This document shows positions 1 through 9,174 of a stretch of DNA of 64,000 bases, piece by piece. Position 1 is the first letter of the stretch. Each line of letters starts with the position of its first letter. The notes below the pieces were generated by a model. It was not told the origin of the DNA, ran no database searches, and worked only from the letters and a program-made list of their open reading frames with translations. Origin of the DNA: Nocardiaceae bacterium (GTDB taxonomy: Bacteria > Actinomycetota > Actinomycetes > Mycobacteriales > Mycobacteriaceae); assembly GCA_021372355.1 (NCBI GenBank), contig JAJFUQ010000059.1, positions 1 to 64,000 on the forward strand. The letters are read 5' to 3'. The translations under genes and the position numbers were made by a program.

Positions 1-1
1 C

Positions 2-580
2 ATCAACAACGCGGGCGTCGGAATCGGTGGTCGACGCATCGGGTCCATCGGCCTCGACGACTGGGAATGGGCGCTGGGCATCAACCTGATGGGCGTCGTC
101 TACGGGTGCGAACTCTTCGTCCCGCAACTGCGAGCAGCCGGGCGCGGCGGCGTCATCAACGTTGCGTCGAGCGCAGGGTTCGCGGCCGCCCCCGGAATGG
201 GCGCCTACAACGTTTCCAAGGCTGCAGTGATGTCGCTGTCGGAAACCCTCGCGGCCGAACTCGCTGGTAGCGGGGTCAATGTCAGCGTCCTGTGCCCGAC
301 GTTCGTGAAGACGAACGTGGCCCGCGACGGTCGGATCACCGGACCGGCGAGTGAAGTGGCCGACCGGCTCATGCGCTGGACCGGATACTCCGCCGAACGC
401 GTCGTCCGAACGACCCTCGACGCACACGACAATGGCCAGCTGTACGTGCTGCCCCAACTCGACGCGCATCTCATCTGGCACCTCAAGCGGCACTTCCCCA
501 CCCAGTACGCGTCCGCTCTGGGCGTCCTCAACCGGTTCCTGCCGGAATCCGAACCGATCCTTGAACCCACGGAGGTATGA
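2..580 (+). CDS. Short-chain dehydrogenase/reductase (5' end outside window)
   Basis: This is the C-terminal ~192 residues of a classical SDR; the gene begins before the window. The visible part opens with the NNAG motif that closes the Rossmann core, then the catalytic serine region (VASSAG) and the YxxxK pair (YNVSK, Tyr near visible residue 69), so the active site is complete. The N-terminal cofactor motif is not visible, so NAD versus NADP preference cannot be judged. An RBS-like GGAGG overlaps its stop, and the next gene starts 3 bases later, so it is probably the first visible gene of a three-gene unit with a diiron protein and a flavin monooxygenase. It probably oxidises or reduces an alcohol/ketone that the monooxygenase also handles; the substrate is unknown. 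Confidence 0.9.
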   Translation: MNNAGVGIGGRRIGSIGLDDWEWALGINLMGVVYGCELFVPQLRAAGRGGVINVASSAGFAAAPGMGAYNVSKAAVMSLSETLAAELAGSGVNVSVLCPTFVKTNVARDGRITGPASEVADRLMRWTGYSAERVVRTTLDAHDNGQLYVLPQLDAHLIWHLKRHFPTQYASALGVLNRFLPESEPILEPTEV

Positions 581-583
581 ACA

Positions 584-1504
584 ATGTCGTTCGACTTCGA
601 CACCATGCTCGGCCGCATCAAAGAGCGGCAATGGTCGCTCGCCGACATCGACTGGGACGCCCCCGGCGCCGAAACCCTATCGCCGGAACTGTGGGCGAAA
701 CTCAAGCCGTTCATGGCCGACCTCGTCTGGATCGAGAACGTCGGTGCTCGTGGTTTCGCCGCCATGGCAAAGAAGGCGCCGACCGAGACTCTGCGCGAGA
801 TCTATCGGTACTTCCACGCCGAGGAGCAACGCCATGCGAACGCCGAGCTAGCACTCATGCGTCGCTGGGGCATGCTCGACGAAGATGTCCTCCCCGAACC
901 GAACATCAACGTGCGACTCGTCATCGAATTCCTCGATCGCTACGCCGACGGCATGTCTCTGTCCTTCCTCGGGACCGTCATTCCCATGCTCGAAGTCGCC
1001 CTCGACGGTGCGCTCATCAAATTCGTCACCGACGAGATCCAAGACCCCGTCGCTCAGGACGTCTTCAAACTGATCAACGCGGACGAAAGCCGGCATCTCG
1101 CGACCGACTACGCGGTGATGGACCTGCTGGGGCACGCTGCGCTGCGCAAACGAATGATCGATTTCGTCGGCGGCTGGGCGAAGCCCTCACTCATCGTCGG
1201 AGTGCTCAGCTACGTTCCTCTGCTCAACAAGATGCGCGACAACATCGTCGCGATGGGCGTCGATGAGCAGAAGTTGTACTTCGCGATGGGGCGCTACAAG
1301 CAGGTTGGCGAGCGCAGCAAGTATGCCGCCCGATTGCCCATGTACATGGTCGTGAAGATGCACGCCGGCATGGTCATCAACCGGCGGCACCCGTACCACC
1401 TCGTCGCCGACAGCCTCGTCAAAGCGACCTCGCTCATTCCTCGCCAGATCCTCCCGGCGCAGCCGACGTGGGCACGTGAACTGACGTATCGGCCGGTGGC
1501 GTGA
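584..1504 (+). CDS. Ferritin-like diiron-domain protein
   Basis: A 306-residue, soluble, mostly helical protein with two ExxH motifs (EQRH near residue 85 and ESRH near residue 168), each at the end of a helix and preceded by acidic residues. That is the carboxylate-bridged diiron signature of the ferritin-like superfamily. Family members include oxygen-activating oxidases and desaturase-like proteins; no particular reaction can be assigned. ATG at 584 lies just behind GGAGG at 571-575. The stop at 1502-1504 shares a base with the monooxygenase ATG, so translation is probably coupled. Sitting between an SDR and a Baeyer-Villiger-type enzyme, it may hydroxylate or desaturate the same substrate, but this is inference. 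Confidence 0.8.
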   Translation: MSFDFDTMLGRIKERQWSLADIDWDAPGAETLSPELWAKLKPFMADLVWIENVGARGFAAMAKKAPTETLREIYRYFHAEEQRHANAELALMRRWGMLDEDVLPEPNINVRLVIEFLDRYADGMSLSFLGTVIPMLEVALDGALIKFVTDEIQDPVAQDVFKLINADESRHLATDYAVMDLLGHAALRKRMIDFVGGWAKPSLIVGVLSYVPLLNKMRDNIVAMGVDEQKLYFAMGRYKQVGERSKYAARLPMYMVVKMHAGMVINRRHPYHLVADSLVKATSLIPRQILPAQPTWARELTYRPVA

Positions 1505-2997
1505 TGAACCGTCCTCTGGATGTCGCGATCATCGGCGCCGGTTTTGCCGGCCTCGGCACCGCCATTCGACTCAAGCAGAAAGGGATCACGAACTTCGCGA
1601 TTCTCGAACGCGACGAACGCGTCGGCGGGACCTGGCGAGACAACACCTATCCCGGTGCCGCCTGTGACATCCCATCACGTCTGTATTCGTACAGCTTCGC
1701 GCCGAATCCGACCTGGTCACACACCTATTCGGCCAGTTCGGAGATCCTCCGCTATATCGAGAAGATGACCGATCAGTTCGGCGTTCGGGCGCACATTCGC
1801 TTCCGGACGAACGTCACCGGACTCGACTACGACGACGAGCACGGGACCTGGACCATCTCCATTGCGGACCGGCCGCCAGTCGTCGCGCGCACGGTCGTCG
1901 TCGCCTCCGGCCCACTCTCGAACGCGAGCTTCCCGGCCATCAAGGGCATCGAAAGATTCCGCGGGCACAAGATCCACTCGGCTCGGTGGGACCACTCCTA
2001 CGACTTCCGCGGCAAGCGGGTCGCGGTCGTCGGCACGGGAGCCAGCGCCGTCCAGATCATCCCGGAACTCGTTCGCGAGGCCGAGTTCGTGAACGTTTTC
2101 CAACGCACTCCGGGCTGGGTGCTTCCCCGCTTCGACCAACGCATAAGCGGCCTCGCGAAGCAGATCTACCGGCACCTTCCGGCGGCCCAGTCGATCGCCC
2201 GCAACACCTGGTTCTGGGGCCACGAAGCCGTGGCACTCGGCGTCGTGTGGAACACCCCGCTCACCCGAGTGGTCGAACTCGCGAGCAAAGCGCACCTGCA
2301 CGCACAGGTCAGCGACCCGTGGCTGCGGCGCCAACTCACACCCGATTTCCGGGCCGGATGCAAACGCCTCCTCATGACGAGCGACTACTACCCAGCGCTG
2401 CAGAAACCGAACTGCAAGCTCATCACCTGGCCGATCTACGAGATCTCGGAGAACGGCATCCGCACCGCGGAAGGAATCGAGCACCAGGTCGATTGCATCG
2501 TGTTCGCGACCGGTTTCGACGTCTCGAAAACCGGTGCGCCGGTTCCGGTTCACGGACTCTTCGGTCGATCGCTCAGCGACGAATGGGCCCACGGCGCCTA
2601 CGCCTACAAGAGCGTCGCGGTCTCGGGTTATCCGAACCTGTTTCTCACGTTCGGCCCGAACTCCGGACCCGGCCACAACTCCGCACTCGTCTACATGGAA
2701 GCCCAGATCGAGTACCTCACCGACGCGATCCGAATTCTGCTCACCCGCAACCTGAAGAGCATCGATGTCCGCTCGGAACTTCAGAAGCACTACAACGCCG
2801 ACATTCAACGACGGCTCCGCACCACCACCTGGAACTCCGGGTGCCGAAGTTGGTACCTCACCGACGACGGCTTCAACGCGACCATGTTCCCCGGCTTCGG
2901 GACGCAGTTCGTCAACCAACTCCGGAAAGTCGACCTCCACGACTACGTCGTCGAACCCGCGCGCGCGATCACGCGGAAAGTCGCGCTCAGTCGTTGA
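1504..2997 (+). CDS. Baeyer-Villiger-type flavin monooxygenase
   Basis: A 497-residue class B flavin monooxygenase. It has the N-terminal FAD fingerprint GAGFAG (near residue 10), the Baeyer-Villiger fingerprint FxGxxxHxxxWD beginning near residue 152, a second Rossmann motif GTGASA for NADPH (near residue 180) and the FATGFD motif near residue 338. Such enzymes use NADPH and O2 to insert oxygen beside a ketone, giving an ester or lactone, or oxidise heteroatoms. The ATG at 1504 overlaps the upstream stop; a GTG at 1501 is an alternative one codon earlier. With the neighbouring SDR (alcohol to ketone) and diiron protein this resembles an oxidative ring- or chain-cleavage cassette. The substrate cannot be read from the sequence. 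Confidence 0.92.
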   Translation: MNRPLDVAIIGAGFAGLGTAIRLKQKGITNFAILERDERVGGTWRDNTYPGAACDIPSRLYSYSFAPNPTWSHTYSASSEILRYIEKMTDQFGVRAHIRFRTNVTGLDYDDEHGTWTISIADRPPVVARTVVVASGPLSNASFPAIKGIERFRGHKIHSARWDHSYDFRGKRVAVVGTGASAVQIIPELVREAEFVNVFQRTPGWVLPRFDQRISGLAKQIYRHLPAAQSIARNTWFWGHEAVALGVVWNTPLTRVVELASKAHLHAQVSDPWLRRQLTPDFRAGCKRLLMTSDYYPALQKPNCKLITWPIYEISENGIRTAEGIEHQVDCIVFATGFDVSKTGAPVPVHGLFGRSLSDEWAHGAYAYKSVAVSGYPNLFLTFGPNSGPGHNSALVYMEAQIEYLTDAIRILLTRNLKSIDVRSELQKHYNADIQRRLRTTTWNSGCRSWYLTDDGFNATMFPGFGTQFVNQLRKVDLHDYVVEPARAITRKVALSR

Positions 2998-3049
2998 AAC
3001 CAAGGTCGTTGGCCCGCTTGTCCGGGCACGTCAACTACTGTGTGCCGCA

Positions 3050-3805
3050 GTGGACTACCGGATTGACGACCTGGCGCACGCCGCAGGCATGACAACACGA
3101 AACGTTCGGGCATACCTGGAACGTGGACTCCTGCCACCCCCGACGAAGACGGTTGGTCGCGCCAAGATCTACGACGATTCCCACCTCGAACGCCTCAAGA
3201 TCATCGGGTCGTTGTTGTCGCGCGGTTTCACCACGGCGCACATCGCGGACTTCATCCACAGTTGGTCGTCGGGCAAGGACCTCACCGAGGTTCTCGGCTT
3301 GCAACACGCGGTGACAGCCGAGTTCGGAACCGGCGGATCCGTTGCGGTGCCGCGCGCAATGGTCGAAGCGTTCCTCGGCGGGGATTCCGACATCCTGCCT
3401 CGCCTCGCTAACCTCAACGTTGCGCGCGTCAGCCGGGACACCGTCACGTTCGCTTCGGCCGAGGTACTCGAGAGCTTCAATGAACTGCGCAACTACGGCT
3501 ACAAACTGCGCGAAGTCCTCACGGTGTACGAGTCGGTGGTGCCCCATCTCGAGGCGATCGCGCACGTCATGGTCGACGCGGCTCGGCGACATATCGCGGC
3601 CGAGCACGGCGACGGATGGCTGCCCGATTCGGACGCCGACATCGCCGCGACCACGGACATGCTGACGCATCTTCGGAAGGTCGGGGTCTCCGTGGCGCAC
3701 TCGGGTCTGGCCGCCGCGCTCGATCGCGCGGTCAATGCCGAACTCGGGACGTACCTCGAAGCCGCCGTGGCGAAGTCGAACAAGGACTCGAATCCGCGCA
3801 CGTGA
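3050..3805 (+). CDS. MerR-family transcriptional regulator
   Basis: A 251-residue regulator with an N-terminal MerR helix-turn-helix (YRIDDLAHAAGMTTRNVRAY, then the wing with RAKIYDD and a LERLKII helix) and a long helical C-terminal domain without the cysteine pattern of metal-sensing MerR proteins. An open frame continues upstream, but the HTH begins directly after GTG 3050, so this start is preferred. It follows the monooxygenase by 52 bases on the same strand and precedes the aldehyde dehydrogenase, so either set may be its target. The effector is probably a small organic molecule (inference). Confidence 0.82.
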   Translation: MDYRIDDLAHAAGMTTRNVRAYLERGLLPPPTKTVGRAKIYDDSHLERLKIIGSLLSRGFTTAHIADFIHSWSSGKDLTEVLGLQHAVTAEFGTGGSVAVPRAMVEAFLGGDSDILPRLANLNVARVSRDTVTFASAEVLESFNELRNYGYKLREVLTVYESVVPHLEAIAHVMVDAARRHIAAEHGDGWLPDSDADIAATTDMLTHLRKVGVSVAHSGLAAALDRAVNAELGTYLEAAVAKSNKDSNPRT

Positions 3806-3847
3806 ATGCGCAATTCCAACGCCCTTCGGCGAGCGCTGGTCCGGGCG

Positions 3848-3860
3848 TAGAGTCAGGCCA
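3848..3860 (+). promoter_or_regulatory. Candidate -10 element for a leaderless transcript
   Basis: TAGAGT at 3848-3853 matches the actinobacterial TANNNT -10 pattern and ends six bases before the ATG at 3860, so transcription could start on the A of the start codon. No Shine-Dalgarno sequence precedes this ATG, which agrees with leaderless translation. This rests on motif and spacing only. Confidence 0.35.
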
Positions 3861-5581
3861 TGACCGCCACCGATACACCGCTGGACACAGCGGAATTGGA
3901 TGCCATCGTCGCCAACCTCCACGCGCATGCGAAGGAGTGGGCAGACCTCCCGGCCGCCGAGAAAGCGGATCTCATGGACGAGATTCGCGGCCTGATCGCC
4001 GACAATGCCGACGAGTGGGTCAAGCTATCCGTCGCGGGCAAGAAGGTCGATCCGTCGTCGCCGTGGGCTGGCGAGGAGTGGATCTCCGGGCCGTGGGCGA
4101 CCGCCGCCGCACTCGAGGGCTACGCCGACTCGCTCCGCAAGATCGCGATGGGCGAGAAGCCGAAGCCGAAGGCCGTGCGCACTCGTGCCGACGGCCAGGT
4201 CATCGCGAAGGTCTATCCGATGTCGCTGATCGACAGCCTCCTGATGAACGGCGTGACCGCCGAAGTCTGGATGCAGGAGGGCGTCACCCCGGAGAACCTC
4301 GCCAACAACACTGCGGTCGCCTACGACCAGCCGTTCGCCGGCGAGGTCGCACTCGTTCTCGGCGGCGGAAACATCAACTCGATCCCGCCGCTCGACACGT
4401 TGTACGAACTCGTCGCCGATCGCCGCGTCGTGCTTCTCAAGATGAACCCGGTCAACGACTACCTCGCCGACGTGATGCGCGCGATCTTCTCCCCGCTCAT
4501 CGACCGAGGGTTCGTCGCCGTGGTGTCCGGCGGAACACCCACTGGCGCATACCTCACGCGACACGACGGCATCGACAAGATCCACATCACCGGCAGCGCC
4601 CGCAGCCACGACGCCATTCTCTTCGGCGTCGGCAAGGAAGGCGAGAAGCGTAAGGCCAAGGACCAGCCGGAAATCAACAAGCCGTTCACGAGCGAGCTCG
4701 GTGGCGTCGGCCCGGTGATCGTCGTGCCAGGGCCGTGGAACAAGAACGACGTGAAGTTCCAGGCCGAGAACATCGCGACGATGAAGCTGCACAACTCCGG
4801 CCACAACTGCATTGCCGCGCAGGTCGTGATCCTGTCCGAAGGCTGGGAGCTGCGTGAGCCGCTGGTCGAGTCGATCAATGAGCAGTTCCGGTCACTGCCG
4901 TCCCGGCCGACCTATTACCCGGGCGCGGACGCACGGCTTGACCACGTCCTCGAGGAGTACCCGTCCGCAAAGGTCTATGGGGAAGGGTACGGGCGCCGTG
5001 AGTTCATCGGCGGCCTCGACTCAACGGCTGCCGAGACCGCGTTCCAGGAGGAGTACTTCTGCCCCGCCCTCGCCCAGACCACTCTTCCGTCGACAGACCC
5101 GCTCGAATTCCTGCGCGCGGCAATCGACTTCGCCAACGACAAGCTGATGGGCACCCTCGGCGCCACGATCCTCATCCACCCGAAGACCATCAAGGAGATC
5201 GGCGAGGACACCCTCGAGAACGAGATCGCGCGGCTGAAGTACGGGGCGATCGGCGTCAACCTGTGGAACGCCGGCGCTTTCCTCATCTCCGAGGCAACGT
5301 GGGGTGCTTTCCCCGGTCACGCCCGGACGGACATCCAGTCCGGAACCGGCGTCGTCCACAACGTTCTGTTGTTCGACAAGCCGCAGAAGACCGTGGTCAA
5401 GGGGCCCTGGTACGCGTTCCCGCGGTCGTTCAAGCACGGCAAGAAGGACCTGCTCCCGAAGCCGCCGTGGTTCGTCACGAACAAGACCGCGGCGACCACC
5501 GGTCGCCGGATCGCGAGCTTCGCAGCGCGGCCACAGTTGCGGAAGATTCCGGGCATCTTCGCATCGGCTTTGCGGGGTTAG
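3860..5581 (+). CDS. Aldehyde dehydrogenase family protein
   Basis: A 573-residue member of the NAD(P)-dependent aldehyde dehydrogenase superfamily, longer than the usual ~480-500 residues. Visible features are ITGSARSHDA in the nucleotide-binding fold, ELGGVGPV holding the general-base glutamate, and the nucleophilic cysteine in NSGHNCIAAQ. The C-terminal ~70 residues are basic (KHGKKDLLPKPPW and RRIASFAAR) and may contact membrane or partner proteins. It probably oxidises an aldehyde to an acid, though the divergent family leaves the substrate open. The cyclase gene starts 4 bases after its stop, so the two are probably cotranscribed. Confidence 0.88.
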   Translation: MTATDTPLDTAELDAIVANLHAHAKEWADLPAAEKADLMDEIRGLIADNADEWVKLSVAGKKVDPSSPWAGEEWISGPWATAAALEGYADSLRKIAMGEKPKPKAVRTRADGQVIAKVYPMSLIDSLLMNGVTAEVWMQEGVTPENLANNTAVAYDQPFAGEVALVLGGGNINSIPPLDTLYELVADRRVVLLKMNPVNDYLADVMRAIFSPLIDRGFVAVVSGGTPTGAYLTRHDGIDKIHITGSARSHDAILFGVGKEGEKRKAKDQPEINKPFTSELGGVGPVIVVPGPWNKNDVKFQAENIATMKLHNSGHNCIAAQVVILSEGWELREPLVESINEQFRSLPSRPTYYPGADARLDHVLEEYPSAKVYGEGYGRREFIGGLDSTAAETAFQEEYFCPALAQTTLPSTDPLEFLRAAIDFANDKLMGTLGATILIHPKTIKEIGEDTLENEIARLKYGAIGVNLWNAGAFLISEATWGAFPGHARTDIQSGTGVVHNVLLFDKPQKTVVKGPWYAFPRSFKHGKKDLLPKPPWFVTNKTAATTGRRIASFAARPQLRKIPGIFASALRG

Positions 5582-5584
5582 CCC

Positions 5585-6355
5585 TTGCCGTTGCGTCGCC
5601 CACGGCCGCCAGACTTCCTCGCCGAACGTCTGGCGGCCCTTTTGAGGTCGAACTCGGCACTGCACAGCTACGCCGTGGAACTGGGGATCGTCGATGAGGA
5701 TTGGTTGGCGAATCCCAAGGCCGGCCCGCCTCCGGTACCGCCGGTCGAAACGATGCGGCGCTTCATGGAGCGGGCGGTCGAGCGCAGTCCGTCGTCGCTG
5801 AACGCTCTCGGCCTTAATGCATTGCAGTTGATGTCCTGGGATGTCGCCTGGAATCGCTTCGCGGTGCGCGGCAGCACCGAGGCAGTGGTCTCAGTGCTGT
5901 TCATCGATCTGCAGGGCTTCACCCAGTTCACGGCCGAACACGGTGATGCCGAGGCCATGGAACTGCTGACGAAGCACAACCGGTCGGTGGGTCCGGTCGT
6001 TCGCCGCTTCGACGGAATGACGGTCAAGCACATCGGCGACGGCATGATGATCGTCTTCAAGGACCCCGCAAAGGCCATCCGCGCTGGTCTGGCGCTTGTT
6101 CAGGATGACCACCCGTTGCCGCTCCGAGCGGGTGCGCACACCGGCAGCGCCATCGTGACCGATAACGACGTGTTCGGGAACGTCGTCAACATCGCGTCGC
6201 GCGTGGCCGGACAAGCCGATGGCGGTGAATTTCTCATTTCCGGCGACCTCTATGAACTGGGCGCCGCGAAGACCGATCTCACGTTCACCGGTCCGCGTGA
6301 GGTGTCGCTCAAAGGCATCGACCAGCCAGTGCAGATCTGGCTGGTCGAGTCGTAA
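5585..6355 (+). CDS. Class III adenylate/guanylate cyclase-domain protein
   Basis: A 256-residue protein with an N-terminal helical region (~1-95) and a C-terminal class III cyclase catalytic domain. All canonical positions can be recognised: first metal aspartate in FIDLQGFT, the lysine of TVKHIGDG expected to contact adenine, the second metal aspartate of GDG, and the transition-state Asn/Arg pair in NIASRV. It should therefore be an active homodimeric cyclase, probably making cAMP. There is no transmembrane segment, HAMP or receiver domain, so the sensor must be the N-terminal helices or a partner. TTG at 5585 is the assumed start, 4 bases after the aldehyde dehydrogenase stop. Its stop abuts a convergent gene with no gap. 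Confidence 0.85.
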   Translation: MPLRRPRPPDFLAERLAALLRSNSALHSYAVELGIVDEDWLANPKAGPPPVPPVETMRRFMERAVERSPSSLNALGLNALQLMSWDVAWNRFAVRGSTEAVVSVLFIDLQGFTQFTAEHGDAEAMELLTKHNRSVGPVVRRFDGMTVKHIGDGMMIVFKDPAKAIRAGLALVQDDHPLPLRAGAHTGSAIVTDNDVFGNVVNIASRVAGQADGGEFLISGDLYELGAAKTDLTFTGPREVSLKGIDQPVQIWLVES

Positions 6356-6742
6356 CTAGATGGCGGGCGTCGCGCCGAGGTCCATCATGGACTTCCACAG
6401 GCGAGTCCGGACGGTCTCGACGGCGGTGGCGATGCCATCGGCAGCGTTGACAGCGACCTTGATCGCGGGGCGAAGCTGATCTCCGATCGCGTCGGCAAGT
6501 GCACCGAAATCGCGGGCGACGGCGTCGAGCTCCTCCTTGTTCGACTTGACCTCGAGCTCGAAGGGGGCTGCCGGCGCGGGCGCCTCGTTCGCGAGGACCG
6601 ACGCGATTTCGTCCACTCGGTCGACAGTGAACTTCACGGCCGGGCGGACCTGGTCGCCGATCACGTCGACGAGTGCGGCGAGCTCGCGGCTCGCCTCCTT
6701 GAGCGATTCGACGGTCTTGTTGGTGTCGGTCTGCAGCGTCAT
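6356..6742 (-). CDS. Small helical protein built from a tandem duplication
   Basis: A 128-residue protein that I do not recognise as a named family. Its two halves are clearly homologous: ALVDVIGDQVRPAVKFTVD in the first and ALADAIGDQLRPAIKVAVN in the second, both followed by a D-[EG]-IA segment. The halves are joined by an Ala/Pro-rich linker. No signal peptide or membrane segment is present and helices are predicted throughout, suggesting an intramolecular coiled coil or pseudo-dimer. ATG at 6742 is chosen because GGAGGGAG lies just upstream. It is tail-to-tail with the cyclase gene, the two stops touching. Confidence 0.7.
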   Translation of the reverse strand: MTLQTDTNKTVESLKEASRELAALVDVIGDQVRPAVKFTVDRVDEIASVLANEAPAPAAPFELEVKSNKEELDAVARDFGALADAIGDQLRPAIKVAVNAADGIATAVETVRTRLWKSMMDLGATPAI

Positions 6743-6880
6743 TGCTGTTCTCCCTCCGAGAGTTACTGTCGGCCCCGAGGGACCGATTCGTGCTTGGTCT
6801 CCAAGGTAGCGAGGGAAATGTCCGCGACGCACGGACGAAGTGCCTTGAATTTCGAGCTGTGGAGTGCAGATTGCACATCA

Positions 6881-8101
6881 TCATTCCGCGAAGACGTGTG
6901 CGATCTCCAAGGCGAGCGCAATCTGCAGCCCGCGGCCCTCGAGTGGCGCCGGAAGAAGTGCACGCGCCCGATCGAGCCTGCTCAGGACCGTATTCCGGTG
7001 CGCGTACATCGCGCGGGCCGCATGGGTGGGACTCGATCCTTCCCGCAGGTAGACGCGCACGGTCTCGCGCAACTCATCTGGTGCGGTCGCCAGGTCGCCC
7101 AGCGTTCGGTTCACGAATTCGGCGGCGCGTTCCTCATTCTGCGTCGCGAGGGCGACCACCTCGACATCGTCGTAGGTCGAGAGCTGGGTCGACGCCGGAA
7201 GCCGGCGCATCAATCGCTGCGTGACGACCGCATCGAGATGGCTGCGACGAAACCCAGCCATGCCGGAGTCGGCGCGCCCGATCGCCAGGCGGACTCCCGG
7301 CGACGACGCCAACGCGGCCCGAACCACCCTGAGGTCGGGCTCGGCGGCCGTGGGCACCCAAATCCACATGGTCGAGGAACTGACCAGAAGGCGTAGCGGA
7401 CGGAGGGCTCCGGCGGCACGCGCGACAGCGTCGGCGACCTGCTCGATCAAGGCGGCGTCGATCTGGTTCTGCTCACTCCAGAGGATTGCGGCGATATGTC
7501 GCCGATCGAGTTCATAGCGCAACCGATCGCTGGCCCGCCGCGACGAGATCGGCGAACCCTCCAGAATCAGCGACACAGTTTCCATTCGCGCGACATGCGT
7601 CGCGTCGGTGAGCTGACTGCGTTCCCGATTGATCAGTTCATACAGTGCGGCCACGGTGTCGTCGACAAAGGCGAAGATGGACCGGGTGACGACTTGCAGC
7701 AACTCGTGCAGCAGGACCGGATCATCGGTGAGCTCGAACGCGAGGTCCGTCCAGATTTTGATCGCAACGGGCTGGGCACTGTGGAAGGTCCGCATGACGG
7801 CCTCGTCGAAGCCGTAGCGGATGACATCCCGGGCAAGGTCCACCGTTTCGGCCGAGAGGTTGGGGCGAACGGGCATGCCCGGCGCTCGCGAGTTTGATTG
7901 AGCCCAGTGCGCGAAATTCGCGCGACTGCTCGCCCGAATGACGTCAACGAGGCGGGGCTCGATCTGAACGATCGGATCTGCCGCTTCGATGGCAACCCGG
8001 TCCACTTCATCCAGCAACCGAGTGGAATCCTCGAGCATTCTCGACGTTCCAGTCTGGATGAGCTGTGCCACCCGATCCGACGGCGGTCCCCAGATATGCA
8101 T
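6881..8101 (-). CDS. PucR/CdaR-type transcriptional regulator
   Basis: A 406-residue regulator. Residues ~1-160 are a helical N-terminal domain, ~165-290 resemble the degenerate GGDEF-like module of PucR/CdaR proteins (RRHIAAILW near its start), and ~345-400 hold the PucR C-terminal HTH (LREGSSPTHAARAMYAHRNT followed by VLSRLDRA). These proteins activate or repress catabolic genes in response to small molecules. ATG at 8101 has GAGGG just upstream. It lies 71 bases downstream of the HTTM gene on the same strand, so it may be cotranscribed with it or use a promoter in the gap. Confidence 0.85.
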   Translation of the reverse strand: MHIWGPPSDRVAQLIQTGTSRMLEDSTRLLDEVDRVAIEAADPIVQIEPRLVDVIRASSRANFAHWAQSNSRAPGMPVRPNLSAETVDLARDVIRYGFDEAVMRTFHSAQPVAIKIWTDLAFELTDDPVLLHELLQVVTRSIFAFVDDTVAALYELINRERSQLTDATHVARMETVSLILEGSPISSRRASDRLRYELDRRHIAAILWSEQNQIDAALIEQVADAVARAAGALRPLRLLVSSSTMWIWVPTAAEPDLRVVRAALASSPGVRLAIGRADSGMAGFRRSHLDAVVTQRLMRRLPASTQLSTYDDVEVVALATQNEERAAEFVNRTLGDLATAPDELRETVRVYLREGSSPTHAARAMYAHRNTVLSRLDRARALLPAPLEGRGLQIALALEIAHVFAE

Positions 8102-8111
8102 TGCGCCCTCT

Positions 8112-8128
8112 CAACACTATTGATGTTG
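8112..8128. promoter_or_regulatory. Short inverted repeat upstream of the PucR-type gene
   Basis: CAACA-N7-TGTTG lies 11-27 bases upstream of the start of the PucR-type regulator, in the only non-coding gap between it and the HTTM gene. The position suits autoregulation, but the arms are only five bases long. Confidence 0.25.
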
Positions 8129-8172
8129 GGCAATGCGTCCATGGTCGCCGAACATCCCAGCGACCATCCGGA

Positions 8173-9174
8173 TTATCGGGAACTCGTGCCGACCAGTTCC
8201 TCAACCGGCTCCGCGCGTCGGTTGGCACGCCTGTGGCTCGTGGGTTCGGCGACCTCCTCGGGCCGTTCCGCACGCTTCCAACCGAAAAGCTTTCGCGCCC
8301 AGCGCTCCGCCGGCTCGGGGCCGAGGAACGACAGGTACAGAACGAAGATCGCGAACGAGAAGAAGGCGACAGCCAGCGACATCAGGATCGTCACATGCAT
8401 GAGCACGCCGAGGACGAGCACCTTGTACCGGGCCGCTTTGTTCCAGACGAGGATCGCGAGCGCAACTTCCAGCACCAATGTCGACCACGATGCGATGTTG
8501 ACGAACAACGGGCTGTTCGTGGCCCACGACGGCAGGGTGAACGTCGTCAGATCCGACACCCGGAGCGCGTACGACACCGCGGTGCCGTCGATCCAGGTAC
8601 TCCCGGCGAGCTTGCCCTGGACCGAGATCAGATAGACCAGAGACAGCTGCAACTGGAACAGACGGAGGGTCCACGGCGCCCGTACTTGTGCACTCCAGAA
8701 CGAGCCCGCGGTGCGCTTGCGATCCAAAGACAGCGCCGAACCACACGGGCTCAGGACGAGAAATAGCGCTTCAATTCGCAGCAGAACATCGCCGGAGTTG
8801 AAGACGAACATGTTCCGGCGCTCGAACGAGAGCACGATCAACAGCACGACCAGTGCGGCGAGACGACTGTGCCAACCGACGGTCAGCGCCGCCGCCGCGA
8901 CCAGCAGCAGTCCCCACAGAATGACAACTGCGGTGTCGGACGGGAACACGTGCAGCAAGCCCCACAAATACGGGCTCGAGATCGGCTCCGGCATGACACC
9001 GTCGCGACCGAAGAGGTCGAGCAGGTCGGGACCGAGCGAGAGTGCCCAGCCAAAGATGATCACGCCGAACACAATTCGAAGCAGCCCCAGCGTCATCATC
9101 GATTGCGGCTCGAACCAGAAGTTCCGCCACGCACCGGTGAATCCGCGAACGCGATTGGTCGTCTTCGTCATCAT
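8173..9174 (-). CDS. HTTM-domain membrane protein (gamma-carboxylase-like)
   Basis: A 333-residue multi-pass membrane protein of the HTTM family, the bacterial relatives of vitamin K-dependent gamma-glutamyl carboxylase. The N-terminal LGLLRIVFG segment opens the first of several hydrophobic helices; FERRNMFVFNSGD and VYLISVQGKLAGSTWIDGTA are typical of this family. The C-terminus is charged and cytoplasmic. The chemistry of bacterial HTTM proteins is largely unknown. An open frame runs further upstream, but ATG 9174 is chosen because it overlaps the stop of the upstream gene (ATGA), a typical translational coupling with the small partner protein. Confidence 0.85.
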   Translation of the reverse strand: MMTKTTNRVRGFTGAWRNFWFEPQSMMTLGLLRIVFGVIIFGWALSLGPDLLDLFGRDGVMPEPISSPYLWGLLHVFPSDTAVVILWGLLLVAAAALTVGWHSRLAALVVLLIVLSFERRNMFVFNSGDVLLRIEALFLVLSPCGSALSLDRKRTAGSFWSAQVRAPWTLRLFQLQLSLVYLISVQGKLAGSTWIDGTAVSYALRVSDLTTFTLPSWATNSPLFVNIASWSTLVLEVALAILVWNKAARYKVLVLGVLMHVTILMSLAVAFFSFAIFVLYLSFLGPEPAERWARKLFGWKRAERPEEVAEPTSHRRANRRAEPVEELVGTSSR

